From the NCBI GenBank assembly GCA_963761975.1, contig CAVXIR010000002.1:310001-374000 (forward strand): 64,000 nucleotides of DNA. The letters are read 5' to 3'. Made by a program: the position numbers and the translations under genes. Below, piece after piece: positions 25,745-34,077 of this stretch. The notes beneath the pieces were generated by a model. It ran no database searches. It saw only the letters and a list, made by a program, of their open reading frames with translations, and was not told where the DNA came from. The DNA is from JAMQPK01 sp963761975. Lineage in GTDB: Bacteria; Acidobacteriota; Vicinamibacteria; Vicinamibacterales; JAMQPK01. Within the stretch, counting starts at the first letter, position 1, and every line of letters begins with the position of its first letter.

Positions 25745-27037
25745 ATGCAGCTCAGCAGACGGAAGTTCCTCAGGGGCATCAGCATAACCGGCGCGGCGGT
25801 TCAAGTTGGTCTGCCGCCGCTGGCGGCCATGTTCAACATGAACGGCACCGCCTACGCTGCCGAAACCGCCAAGCGTGCCGCCATCGACAAGCGCTTCCTC
25901 GTCTGGTGGAACGGCAACGGCATCCCCGAGCGCTACTGGATTCCCCGCGAGACGGGCGAACACTACGAACTGACCGCCTGTCTGTCGCCGCTCGGTCGTG
26001 TGCGTGATTACGTGCATGTCCTCAGCGGTGTCGACAACGTGGCGGCACGTCTCAACGGGCAGGGCAACGGCCACTTCAGCGCGTTGTGCGGCTTGATGAC
26101 CGGCACGGCCTACACGGGCCGCGGCGCGGCCGGGGCGTCGATCGATCAGATTCTCGCCGCCAAGATCGGCACGAAGTCGCGCTTTCGCTCGCTGCAGATT
26201 GGCGTCGCGCAAGAGTCACACGGCGAGAACGTGCACCGCAACATGACGTGGGCGGGCTTCGAGCGCGCGCTGCCGCAGGAGCACATCCCGCACAACCTGT
26301 TCGATCGCCTCTTCGGGGTGCGCGACGAGGGCTGGGTGAATCGCAAGAAGAGCGTCCTCGATCTCGTCGGCGACGATGTGAACGCGCTGAAGCCGGCGCT
26401 CGGCGCGGCCGACAAACAGCGGCTCGATCAGCATCTGACATCGGTTCGCGATCTCGAACGCGCGATCGCGAGCCTGCCGCCCGACTACGGCAAGAACATC
26501 AAGGAACCCGAGGACATCACCGATCTCACCGACTATCCGAAAATCGCGAAGATTCAGTCGGACCTTCTGATTCACGCCTTTGCGTCGGGTCAGACGCGCG
26601 TGGCGTCCTACATGCTGACCAAGTGCCAAAGCCTCACGCGGTTCCCGTGGCTCGGGCACTCGGACAACCGTCACCATGACTACACGCACACCAACGCCGG
26701 CACGCCGGCGCAGCAGCGCATCATGCGTGACATCTGCCGCTGGCACGTCGAAGAGTACGCGTATCTGCTCGAAGGACTGAGGGCGGTGCCCGAAGGCGAC
26801 GGCAACCTGCTCGACAATACGGCGACGGTGTTCGTCCACGAGCACGCCGAGGCGGATCCGCACAAGTGCAACGGCCTGGCGATGCTCGTCGCTGGTGGTG
26901 GCATCAAGGGCAACACGCACACGAAGACGCACAACGGCATCGGCGACGTCTACCTGACGATCGCCGAGGAAATTCTCAAGACGCCGCTCGGCAAAGATTT
27001 CCCGACGGCCGAAGAAAAGATGCACGAACTGGTGTAG
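25745..27037 (+). CDS. DUF1552 family Tat-exported protein
   Basis: 430 residues with a twin-arginine signal (SRRKFLRGISITGAAVQVGLP). DUF1552 hallmarks: LVWWNGNGIPERYW, HVLSGVDNVAARLNGQGNGHFSALCGLMTG, VGVAQESHGENVHRNMTW-like segment, DVNALKPALGAADKQRLDQHLTSVRDLE, LGHSDNRHHDYTH, VHEHAEADPHKCNGLAMLVAGG. Like DUF1501 it belongs to the alkaline-phosphatase-fold group and several His/Asp residues could bind metal. It follows the DUF1592-type haem gene, its usual partner. No Shine-Dalgarno of note beyond GGAG. Function unknown; the gene closes the LRR-LRR-haem-DUF1552 cluster. Confidence 0.9.
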   Translation: MQLSRRKFLRGISITGAAVQVGLPPLAAMFNMNGTAYAAETAKRAAIDKRFLVWWNGNGIPERYWIPRETGEHYELTACLSPLGRVRDYVHVLSGVDNVAARLNGQGNGHFSALCGLMTGTAYTGRGAAGASIDQILAAKIGTKSRFRSLQIGVAQESHGENVHRNMTWAGFERALPQEHIPHNLFDRLFGVRDEGWVNRKKSVLDLVGDDVNALKPALGAADKQRLDQHLTSVRDLERAIASLPPDYGKNIKEPEDITDLTDYPKIAKIQSDLLIHAFASGQTRVASYMLTKCQSLTRFPWLGHSDNRHHDYTHTNAGTPAQQRIMRDICRWHVEEYAYLLEGLRAVPEGDGNLLDNTATVFVHEHAEADPHKCNGLAMLVAGGGIKGNTHTKTHNGIGDVYLTIAEEILKTPLGKDFPTAEEKMHELV

Positions 27038-27040
27038 GTT

Positions 27041-27076
27041 GGAAGTAAGAAGTAAAAAGTAAGAAGTAAGAAGTGG
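27041..27076 (+). repeat. GAAGTAA heptamer array
   Basis: Five imperfect tandem 7-mers (GAAGTAA, AAAGTAA, GAAGTGG). Unlike the other arrays it has no inverted arm; it is directly followed by the terminator. Confidence 0.75.
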
Positions 27077-27081
27077 ACAGT

Positions 27082-27119
27082 AGGGCGGGTCTTGTTCTTT
27101 AGACCCGCCCTCTTTTTTT
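27082..27119 (+). terminator. Rho-independent terminator of the LRR/DUF1552 cluster
   Basis: AGGGCGGGTCT (27082-27092) pairs with AGACCCGCCCT (27101-27111), followed by CTTTTTTT (27112-27119). It ends only 15 bases before the ATG of the Omp85 gene at 27135, leaving no room for a separate promoter downstream; that gene must be transcribed from inside or upstream of the hairpin. Confidence 0.88.
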
Positions 27120-27134
27120 GTGTACCCTCGATTC

Positions 27135-28730
27135 ATGCGAGTCGGTTGGGTCTGCACGCTGGCGATTGCGGCATCAGCGATCGGCGCGTGCCGGCATGCG
27201 CCGCCCAAGCTTGCCGCCGAGAATCCCGTCGTTGTCGAGAGCGTGCAGATCGAGGGCTTCGACGTGCTTCCCGTCCCGGCGCGTGAGGATCTCGAGAAAG
27301 CTCTGCCCCTCCGCGCTGGTTTGGTGCTGACCAGCGAGCTCGAACAGAGAACAGGCGAACGTGCCGTTCAGATTCTGCAGAATCACGGGTACCCGTACGC
27401 GCAGGTCAGCCTCGAGCGCGTGCCGATCGATTCCAAACGCTCGCGTGTGATTCTGCGTGCCCAGCCGGGTACGCTCGGCTACTTCGGACGCATCGACATT
27501 GGCGGCAACCGTCGTGTCGACGATGCCACTATCCGCAGGCGGTTGGCATACGCACCCGGCGATTTGTTCCGGCGCAGCGCGATCGAACGCACCCAGCAGA
27601 GGATCGGCACGCTCGGGCTGTTCAAGTCTGTGGAGATTCGGGCGCAGGACATCGACCTTCAGCCGGCCGAGATACCGACCTTGATTACCGTCGAGGAGCA
27701 GAGTCCCTGGCAGTGGAATCTGTCGGCCAGCTATGCCGCTGGGGAGCGTCTGGGATTCGAGGCGCGCGTCAGTCATTTGAACTTTCTCGGAGCCGCCCGG
27801 CGGCTCGATTTGCAGGGCCGTGTCTCGCGGATCGAGCGGACCGGCGAGGTGGCGTTCACGCAATCGGAAGCGTGGCATCCTGCGCTGTCCCTGTCGCTCC
27901 AGGCGCGGCACCAGGAAATCGACGAACAGTCGTTCTTCGTGATGTCGCGCGGCGGCCAGGCAGCGGTCAGCTGGCGGTGGACCAGGGCGCTGGCGACGAC
28001 GTTTGGCTATGCGGCGACGTTCGAGCGAAGCGACGTCGATGAGGATCTCGACGTGCTCCTGGGACTGCAGGACGGCATGCTCAGTGCCTGGTCGATCGAT
28101 CTCGATCACCGCCGCCTGCCTGCCGATCCAAGAGCCGAGCTCCTCGTATCGACCAGCGCCGCGCTTCCAACAGCGACCATGTCGCTGCACATCGAGCAGG
28201 CGGGCAGGTGGATGCCCGGCTCGTTCAACTACTTCGCGGTCATCGGCGATGTTCGTCACTATCGCCGCGCGTTCGACGATCGAGTCGTGTTTGCCAGCCG
28301 GCTCCGCTATGGTGGGATCGACCCGTCCGGCGCGGAGGCGGACATTCCGCTGCTGAAGCGATTCTTTCTCGGTGGCTCGAACGAGATGCGCGGATGGGGG
28401 ATCTACGAGGTGAGCCCGTTGTCGGCATCGGGGGAACCCGTCGGCGGGAAGAGCATGGTGACGGCGACGGGCGAAGTACGGTTCCGCCTTCTGCCGCGCC
28501 TTTCCGGTGCGTTCTTCGTCGAAGGCGGCAATGTGTGGCAGGATGCCTGGGCCGTGCATTTCGACGATCTTCTTTATGACGCGGGACCTGGGTTGAGACT
28601 GCAGACGCCGTTCGGGCTGATTCGCATCGACCTGGGATACCAGCTCAAGCCACTCGAAGGCCTGAGAATCGACGGCCAGCCGCAGACGCATCGCTGGCGG
28701 TTCAACGTGGGGATCGGTGAAGCGTTTTGA
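27135..28730 (+). CDS. Omp85-family outer-membrane assembly protein (BamA/TamA-like), lipoprotein-type signal
   Basis: 531 residues. N-terminus MRVGWVCTLAIAASAIGAC gives a lipoprotein-like signal with Cys19. POTRA-type repeats follow (VVVESVQIEGFDVLPV, LGYFGRIDIGGNRRVDDATIRRRLAYAPGDLF, LGLFKSVEIRAQDI) and then a beta-barrel with the Omp85 lid-loop motif in LGGSNEMRGW and a C-terminal phenylalanine (GIGEAF). Two or three POTRA domains plus barrel is closer to TamA/Sam50-like proteins than to the five-POTRA BamA. A cysteine-lipidated Omp85 protein is unusual; the alternative start GTG 27120 would add five residues. Predicted role: insertion of outer-membrane proteins. Confidence 0.83.
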   Translation: MRVGWVCTLAIAASAIGACRHAPPKLAAENPVVVESVQIEGFDVLPVPAREDLEKALPLRAGLVLTSELEQRTGERAVQILQNHGYPYAQVSLERVPIDSKRSRVILRAQPGTLGYFGRIDIGGNRRVDDATIRRRLAYAPGDLFRRSAIERTQQRIGTLGLFKSVEIRAQDIDLQPAEIPTLITVEEQSPWQWNLSASYAAGERLGFEARVSHLNFLGAARRLDLQGRVSRIERTGEVAFTQSEAWHPALSLSLQARHQEIDEQSFFVMSRGGQAAVSWRWTRALATTFGYAATFERSDVDEDLDVLLGLQDGMLSAWSIDLDHRRLPADPRAELLVSTSAALPTATMSLHIEQAGRWMPGSFNYFAVIGDVRHYRRAFDDRVVFASRLRYGGIDPSGAEADIPLLKRFFLGGSNEMRGWGIYEVSPLSASGEPVGGKSMVTATGEVRFRLLPRLSGAFFVEGGNVWQDAWAVHFDDLLYDAGPGLRLQTPFGLIRIDLGYQLKPLEGLRIDGQPQTHRWRFNVGIGEAF

Positions 28731-28754
28731 GATTCGAGAGCACGGAGTTACTTT

Positions 28755-28783
28755 CAACACGAAGGCACGGAGAGACACGGAGA
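28755..28783 (+). repeat. CACGGAG/CACGAAGG octamer array
   Basis: ACACGAAGG CACGGAGAG ACACGGAG immediately before the ATG at 28785; the last unit doubles as the Shine-Dalgarno sequence. Confidence 0.65.
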
Positions 28784-28784
28784 A

Positions 28785-29642
28785 ATGCAAACAAGAGATC
28801 ACATTTCTCTGCGAGACAGGCCTATTCTGGTCGCCCACCTGCTGCCCGTCGTCGAAGCCCGCCTGATCGAATTGTTGAAGTCACTCGAATCAGCCGATTG
28901 GGAGCAGCAGACGATTGCGCCGGCCTGGAAGGTGAAGGATGTCGCCGCGCATCTGCTCGACACGCTGCTGCGCAAGCTCTCACTGGTGCGTGACGGGTAC
29001 GCTGCCGGACCGCCGCCGCGCTTCAAATCGGCGGACGACTTCATCGCGTTTATCAATCGGCTCAATCGCGACGGTGTCGAGATGTACCGGCGGCTGAGTC
29101 CGGCGGTTTTGATCTCAATAATGGAGGTCGCGTCCCGCCAGAGTGCTGACTTTCATCAATCGCTCGACCCGATGGCTGACGCGGCGTTCAGCGTGAGCTG
29201 GGCCGGCGAGGAAAAGTCGCCAAACTGGTTCGACACGGCGCGCGAGCTCACAGAACGCTGGCATCATCAGCAACAGATTCGTCTTGCGACCAACCGGCCA
29301 GGCATCATGACGCGTGAGCTCTACTATCCGGTGCTCGACTGCTTCATGCGTGCGCTACCGTTCAACTACCGGGACCAGGCGGGTGAGTCAGGAACCCACG
29401 TGCGATTTAACGTATCGGGCGATTGTGGCGGCATCTGGTATCTCTACCGCGACGGTGAACGTTGGAAGCAGGTGGAATCACCGAGGGGGCGGCAGGTCTC
29501 AGAGACGACGATTCCACAGGAGATCGCGTGGCGGATTTTTACGAAGGGGATTGATCGAGAAGCAGCCGAGCGGCAAGTGGAGGTGAAGGGCGATCGGGCA
29601 CTAGGAGTGCACGTGCTGACCATGGTGTCGATCATCGGGTAG
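28785..29642 (+). CDS. Maleylpyruvate-isomerase/DinB-superfamily mycothiol-type protein
   Basis: 285 residues. N-terminal four-helix DinB/MDMPI fold: LLPVVEARLIELLKSL, APAWKVKDVAAHLLDTLL (first metal histidine), and RELTERWHHQQQIR (second histidine cluster); the C-terminal domain (RFNVSGDCGGIWYLYRDGERWKQV) matches the sterol-carrier-like domain of actinobacterial maleylpyruvate isomerases. Homologues use mycothiol in Actinobacteria, but acidobacteria are not known to make it, so the actual thiol or substrate is open. The ATG is preceded by CACGGAG from an octamer repeat (28755-28783), which provides the ribosome-binding site. Confidence 0.75.
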   Translation: MQTRDHISLRDRPILVAHLLPVVEARLIELLKSLESADWEQQTIAPAWKVKDVAAHLLDTLLRKLSLVRDGYAAGPPPRFKSADDFIAFINRLNRDGVEMYRRLSPAVLISIMEVASRQSADFHQSLDPMADAAFSVSWAGEEKSPNWFDTARELTERWHHQQQIRLATNRPGIMTRELYYPVLDCFMRALPFNYRDQAGESGTHVRFNVSGDCGGIWYLYRDGERWKQVESPRGRQVSETTIPQEIAWRIFTKGIDREAAERQVEVKGDRALGVHVLTMVSIIG

Positions 29643-29987
29643 AGAGTGCACGGAGTCTTCCTAACTCAACACGGAGGCACGAAGACACGGAGAAAGCAAA
29701 CCACAACGTCACGACGAGCACGACGACGCGACGTGTTGTTGCATCGTGACGGAGGCAGCAGGCTCTGCGGATGGCATCGACTTCGTGGGTCCGCGTACGC
29801 GGACCCACATAAGAACGAGAAGAGACGCGAATACAAGAACGAATTGGCTAACGGGTTCTTGATATTCGCGTCTCTTCTCGTTCTTATGCGCCGGAAGCGC
29901 GAAGTCGATGCGGTGCTCTGCGACTCCGCGGCTCTGCGTCGAGAATCAGCAAAGCGGTAATCTGTGAGACAGAAAACTCCGTGACCT
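29643..29987. other. 345-bp non-coding composite repeat region
   Basis: No credible gene. Contains CACGGAGG/CACGAAGA octamers (29649-29696), a variable CG-rich stretch, the second cloverleaf element (29774-29911) and inverted octamers CTCTGCGA/CTCCGCGG/CTCTGCGT (29916-29942). The order octamers, cloverleaf, inverted octamers repeats that of 13053-13524. The short frame spanning 29646-29960 is translated repeat. Confidence 0.7.
29774..29911. ncRNA. Cloverleaf element, copy 2 (structured DNA or candidate RNA)
   Basis: 138 bp with the same 12-nt arms as copy 1 (29774-29785 and 29900-29911). Hairpin 1 is a perfect 22-nt palindrome centred on GTAC (29786-29807). Hairpin 2 is a ~33-bp stem (29808-29840 with 29855-29888) with the same asymmetric internal loop, C opposite GA, flanked by AATA and AAG as in copy 1. 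Hairpin 3 is GCGC-CGGAA-GCGC (29888-29900). In hairpin 2, four paired positions differ from copy 1 in the GAACGAG...AAGAAC core and all four are compensated on the other arm; the outer end differs by a two-base extension present on both arms. Confidence 0.6.
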
Positions 29988-30944
29988 CTACGTGAGTATC
30001 CGCCTTAGCACCGGCATACTCATGTTCCCGCCGCTCATCACGCAGACGACTTTCTTGCCCCCGAGTTGATCGCGGATCTTCAAGGCGGCCATCAGCGTTG
30101 CGCCGCCGGCCCCCTCGGCGAGATTCTGCGTCGCCCGTAGTGCCAGGCGCACGCCCTCTTCCAGTTCCGTCTCGCTCAGCGTGACGATGTCGTCGAGCTC
30201 GCGCTTGAGGATGTCGAACGTCAGATCGAAGGTGTAGCGCGTAGCCAACCCTTCGGCAAACGTGGACGTGTGGGCCGCCGATACCCGCTCAGGCCCTCGC
30301 CACGAGCGAGCGAACGCATCCGCTTCGGCAGCCTGCACGCCGATGACGCGGGTCTTCTTGCCGAGGCCGCTGCGCACGATGCAGCAACCGCACGCGCCGC
30401 TGCCGCCTCCGACGGGCACGAGAATGACGTCAGGATCCGGAAGCGCGTCGAAGATCTCGAGCGCGTACGTGCCTACACCCGCGATGAGCAACGGCTCGTT
30501 GGCAGAATGAACATAGCGGCGTCCGGTTGCTTCCGCTTCGCGCTCGACCCATTCGCGAGCGTCGTCAAAATCCTTTCCTTGTTCCACGATCGTTGCGCCG
30601 AACGCGCGGATTTTTGCGTTCTTTTCGGGGTTGTTTCCGTGCGGCACCGCGACGATGCACGACACGCCTGCGCGTTGCGACGCGAACGCAATCGACTGAC
30701 CGTGATTGCCGGTGCTGGCGGTAATCACGCCGCGCTGCCGTTCGTCGCTCGTCAGCGATGCGACCAGGTTGAGTCCGCCACGGATTTTGAACGCCGCGGT
30801 CGGATTGTGGTTTTCGTGTTTGACGCAGACGTCGAGGCCGGTCTCTGCGACGAGCAGCGGATGACGCATCAGTGGAGTGGGAGACACGAGCCCCGCCAGA
30901 GACGCGCGAGCGCCGTAGATGTCGTCCAGGGTCGGTGCTTTCAT
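29988..30944 (-). CDS. PLP-dependent threonine/serine dehydratase-like protein
   Basis: 318 residues of the fold-type II PLP enzymes. PLP lysine in AAFKIRGG (about residue 51), STGNHGQS substrate/phosphate loop, VPVGGGSGACG glycine-rich PLP-phosphate loop and VCVMSGGN near the end. The length and lack of a C-terminal ACT domain fit the catabolic threonine dehydratase/serine racemase/hydroxyaspartate dehydratase group rather than biosynthetic IlvA. The start codon overlaps the stop of the Nramp gene (ATGA, 30941-30944), so expression is coupled to that transporter. Substrate among L-Thr, L-Ser or hydroxyaspartate cannot be resolved. Confidence 0.85.
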   Translation of the reverse strand: MKAPTLDDIYGARASLAGLVSPTPLMRHPLLVAETGLDVCVKHENHNPTAAFKIRGGLNLVASLTSDERQRGVITASTGNHGQSIAFASQRAGVSCIVAVPHGNNPEKNAKIRAFGATIVEQGKDFDDAREWVEREAEATGRRYVHSANEPLLIAGVGTYALEIFDALPDPDVILVPVGGGSGACGCCIVRSGLGKKTRVIGVQAAEADAFARSWRGPERVSAAHTSTFAEGLATRYTFDLTFDILKRELDDIVTLSETELEEGVRLALRATQNLAEGAGGATLMAALKIRDQLGGKKVVCVMSGGNMSMPVLRRILT

Positions 30945-32401
30945 AGCAGAGGACGAACGGTCTGAACCAGTTGATAACCGCCCGCGAGCATCATCGCGAG
31001 CGCCGAAAGCCAGAGGGAGAGCGTCCAGGCTGAGCCGCTATGGATGACGCCGGACAGGCGCCTGTGGTGGAAGTACAGAGCTGCGCCCCCGAGAAACGGC
31101 AGCATCAGCGCCTGCCCGAGCGCGCCGATCAGCACGAGCACGACAGGCTGCGGAAACAGGAAATAGACCGTTCCGGACGCGATCGGCAGGCCGACGCAGG
31201 CCGCGCGCACGACACGCAGACGGGCTGCGGCGTCTGGATAACGCAGCAATCCAAAAATGGCGGCGGCGTCGGCAAAAAGCCGTGCGTTCGACGCGGTCGC
31301 CACGAAGAAGGTCGAATACAGAACCGCGAAGGCTCCCACAAGAAATATCCACGCGCCCGCTGTGCCGAGCGTCTGGCGGTACATCTCGCTCAGCGTTTCG
31401 ATCAGCTCGCGATCGGTGACTTGCAGTCCCTGGCCGTGCAGGACGGCTGCGCCGAGGATGTAGAACGCGATGGTTGCGCCTGTGTAGATCAGCATCGAGA
31501 GAACGGCGTCGGTGTGCAGCACACGCAGCCATCCGAGCATCCGGCGCCGCCAACCAGGCGTGTCATCTCTCGGGCCGATGTGCCGCGCGTAGCCTTTCTC
31601 CAGACACCAATAGGGGTAGTAGATCAACTCGGATGCGCCGACGCCCGTGATGCCGAACGCCGCAAACGCCACGGTGAACGACGCCGGAAGTTGAAATTTC
31701 AGACCGTCGATCAACTGTGCCGACGACACCCGATACGGCGTCCATTGCAGTGCGATCATCGCGACGATTGTGCTCACCGTGAAGGCCGCGACCATCAACG
31801 TCGAGCCCACCTCGACAACTTTGTACCGCCCCGTGACCAGCAGCACCGCGCCTGACGCCGTGATGCCGACCAGAAGCGCGTCACGTGACAGGTTGAAGTT
31901 CATCGTCTCGAAGATAAGCACGCAGCCACCGATCAGTCCGGCGACCTGGAACACCAGCCCCAGATACATGAACAGCCAGAACCAGAGAAGCCACGACACG
32001 CGCAGGCGTGGTCCGGGGACCGAGTTCAGCGCCTCGAGTGTCGTCACGCGCTCGACAATCGCCAGACGCGCGAGCTCGATCTGCACGAACACCTTCACGA
32101 TGCACGCGAAGAGGACGAACCACAGCATGGAGAAGCCGAGCGCGGCGCCCACTTTCGGCGTGACGATCAGCTCGCCCGATCCGACGATGGCGGCGCTGAT
32201 GATGAGGCCGGGGCCGAGATGCGACGCCGTGGCCCGCCACCCGCGAGGGGGAGCGAGAACCGCGTCGTGCAGATGGTCCGCCTGACCACCTGCGCCATCG
32301 CTCCGGCTTGTCGCGCCGGAGCGCCCTTGGCGCGGAGGCGGAGCACTACTTGATGAAGTTGCGTGCGTGTTCGAGCTCGGGGCGATTGGTGTCTGGCTCA
32401 C
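30941..32401 (-). CDS. Nramp-family divalent metal transporter with repeat-encoded N-terminus
   Basis: 486 residues with ~11 membrane helices from residue ~65 on. The first helix carries LGPGLIISAAIVGSGELIV; canonical Nramp helix 1 has a DPGN metal site, which here is replaced by VGSGE, so the substrate may not be a typical transition metal. Helix 6 region is FAAFGITGVGASELIYYPYW, again without the canonical metal-binding MPH motif. The N-terminal ~62 residues are low-complexity and partly encoded by a REP-like element (32294-32345), giving the peptide RQGRSGATSRSDGAGGQ. The start is GTG 32401, overlapping the 3' end of the TPR gene by 56 bp; no alternative start exists between the repeat and helix 1. 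Confidence 0.78.
   Translation of the reverse strand: MSQTPIAPSSNTHATSSSSAPPPRQGRSGATSRSDGAGGQADHLHDAVLAPPRGWRATASHLGPGLIISAAIVGSGELIVTPKVGAALGFSMLWFVLFACIVKVFVQIELARLAIVERVTTLEALNSVPGPRLRVSWLLWFWLFMYLGLVFQVAGLIGGCVLIFETMNFNLSRDALLVGITASGAVLLVTGRYKVVEVGSTLMVAAFTVSTIVAMIALQWTPYRVSSAQLIDGLKFQLPASFTVAFAAFGITGVGASELIYYPYWCLEKGYARHIGPRDDTPGWRRRMLGWLRVLHTDAVLSMLIYTGATIAFYILGAAVLHGQGLQVTDRELIETLSEMYRQTLGTAGAWIFLVGAFAVLYSTFFVATASNARLFADAAAIFGLLRYPDAAARLRVVRAACVGLPIASGTVYFLFPQPVVLVLIGALGQALMLPFLGGAALYFHHRRLSGVIHSGSAWTLSLWLSALAMMLAGGYQLVQTVRPLL
32294..32345. repeat. REP-like element at the TPR/Nramp junction
   Basis: GCCATCGCTCCGGC-TTGTC-GCGCCGGAGCGCCCTTGGCGCGGAGGC: two nested hairpins (CTCCGGC/GCCGGAG and CGCCC/GGCG-type). 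It begins one base after the TPR gene stop and lies in frame inside the Nramp reading frame. Confidence 0.65.
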
Positions 32402-33962
32402 TGGCTACCTGAAGCAGCTGTTTGTAGAACGTCACGGCTCGTGCGCGCTGGCCGGCCGCTTCTGCGGCACGAGCGGCGCCGTATAACCCGCGGAAACGGT
32501 TCGGTTCCTTCTTCGTTGTCGCCTCGAATTCGACGAGCGCCTCTGCAGGCCGTCCGGCTTCGAGGAGCATGTAACCGAGCAGCTCGCGAGCGGGTGCCAG
32601 CGGTCCAGGCGAAACCGCCGACTTGTCGGTGCCATCCTCGGCCTGGGCCGCGGCGCGCAACTGCTCGATGCCTCGAGCCCGGTCGCCTTCCGCAAAAGTG
32701 ACCCACGCGATCGCGATCTGGCGCTGGATGTCCACCTGCTCGGCCCAATACGCATCCTGCATCGTCTTCAGCGCGTCGCGCAGCGCGGCCAATTGCTCGA
32801 TGTCGGTGGCGGCGGCCTTTGGATTGCCCGCGCGTGCGGCTCCGAGCGCTCGTGCGAAGTGACTAATCGCATCGGTGTGCGGGAACGTGCTCTTGCGCAC
32901 CGTCAACGAGGCGGCTTCGGCCCATGCGTTGCGTTCGAGCGCATAACGGGCGGGAATGGCCGCCGTGGCATACACGCCGGCGACGCCCGGCGCAGCGACG
33001 CCGGTTGCATTGACGTCGAGCCGCCCGGCGGCTTCGATCGCTTCGTCAGCGATGCGCCGTGCCGCGGCATCCTGTGCGATCTGCAAGTACGCGTACGCCT
33101 GATAATCCATGGCGTGCAGCTCTTCCGGCGTCGCCTTTTCCTTGCGCGCCGCTTCTGCCGATCGGCGATTCGTTTCAATCGATTCCTTCCAGAGGCCAAC
33201 GCGCGTAAACGTGTGCGACGGCATGTGCAGCGCGTGCGGCACCGAGGGTGCCAGCGACGCATAGCTTCGGGCCGCCGGCAACGCTTTCTCGGCGAGCGGC
33301 GGATGATCGTAGGCGTGGATGATGTAGTGCGCGAGCCCCGGGTGCTTCGGATGCTCCTTGAAGAGTGGCTCGAGGATCGCCGCAGCCTTCAGCTGCTGTG
33401 AATATTTCTTGTCCGTCGTCGGCGCCGTCTGATTGGCGGCGAGCGCGTAGAAGATGCGCGCTTCCATATCGGCCGGGAACTCCTTTACCAGCCGCTCCAT
33501 GCCTTGCTCATAGGCGAGCGTGCGCGCGCGTTGTGTCGCGGCCTCGCCATCGGTGAAGAGCGCCGCTGCCGCTGCGATATAGGCGCGTTCGCGTGGAGTG
33601 GGCGAGCCGGTCGTCTGTGCTTTCTGAATGGCCTCGCGGCTCAGCGCGACTTGTTGGGGTGACTTGAGGCCCGCGAACGGGTTGCCCCAGCGGCTGAGCG
33701 CAATCCCCCAGTGAGCTATCGCGCACGAAGGGTCCTTTTCCAACACGCCGTTGAACGCGGCGATGGCCTGTGCAAACCAGAACGAGTGGAGCAGGGCGAC
33801 GCCGCGGTTGAAATCCTGTCGAAGGGCGGGTGCGCACGACGTCTGGAAGCTGACGCCGGCCGTGCCAACCAGGTCGCCGCCCTCGGGATGATCGTGTTGG
33901 GCGCGCACGGGCGCGATCGCCGCAAGCGCGAAAGACAAGGTGAGGATGATGACAGGCTTCAT
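32346..33962 (-). CDS. Secreted tetratricopeptide-repeat protein
   Basis: 538 residues with signal peptide MKPVIILTLSFALAAIAPVRAQ, then TPR-like helical repeats (DFNRGVALLHSFWFAQAIAAFNGVLEKDPSCAIAHWGIALS; ARELLGYMLLEAGRPAEALVEFEATTKKEPNR). The central segment LAHYIIHAYDHPPLAEKALPAARSYASLAPSVPHALHMPSHTFTRVGLW is a recurring signature in acidobacterial and bacteroidetes TPR proteins of unknown role; its histidines are strongly conserved in relatives and could bind metal. A perfect AAGGAGGT (33967-33974) precedes the ATG. Downstream it overlaps the Nramp start. Periplasmic scaffold role inferred. Confidence 0.82.
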   Translation of the reverse strand: MKPVIILTLSFALAAIAPVRAQHDHPEGGDLVGTAGVSFQTSCAPALRQDFNRGVALLHSFWFAQAIAAFNGVLEKDPSCAIAHWGIALSRWGNPFAGLKSPQQVALSREAIQKAQTTGSPTPRERAYIAAAAALFTDGEAATQRARTLAYEQGMERLVKEFPADMEARIFYALAANQTAPTTDKKYSQQLKAAAILEPLFKEHPKHPGLAHYIIHAYDHPPLAEKALPAARSYASLAPSVPHALHMPSHTFTRVGLWKESIETNRRSAEAARKEKATPEELHAMDYQAYAYLQIAQDAAARRIADEAIEAAGRLDVNATGVAAPGVAGVYATAAIPARYALERNAWAEAASLTVRKSTFPHTDAISHFARALGAARAGNPKAAATDIEQLAALRDALKTMQDAYWAEQVDIQRQIAIAWVTFAEGDRARGIEQLRAAAQAEDGTDKSAVSPGPLAPARELLGYMLLEAGRPAEALVEFEATTKKEPNRFRGLYGAARAAEAAGQRARAVTFYKQLLQVASEPDTNRPELEHARNFIK

Positions 33963-33987
33963 ATCAACCTCCTTGGTCGAGGCAGCC

Positions 33988-34050
33988 GGCGGGTTCTTAA
34001 AACAGGACCCGCCCTACGTACGTAGGCCGGGCTTACTTTTCAGACCCGGC
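33988..34050. terminator. Double hairpin between LysR and TPR genes
   Basis: GGCGGGTTC (33988-33996) pairs with GGACCCGCC (34005-34013); then the palindrome CTACGTACGTAG (34014-34025); then GCCGGGC/GACCCGGC arms (34026-34050). Located after the LysR gene on the minus strand, so it may end that transcript. No T-tract, and it belongs to the GACCCGCC hairpin family seen at 20086 and 27082. Confidence 0.5.
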
Positions 34051-34077
34051 GTCACTGAAGCGGCTACGCTACCACGT

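Noticed and set aside
27174..28838. 554-codon minus-strand open frame
   Set aside because: Antisense to the Omp85 gene, whose domains are clear; no signal or motif of its own.
29646..29960. Small protein-coding gene in the second composite region
   Set aside because: Its translation is simply octamer and hairpin repeat sequence; no ribosome site and no conserved motif.
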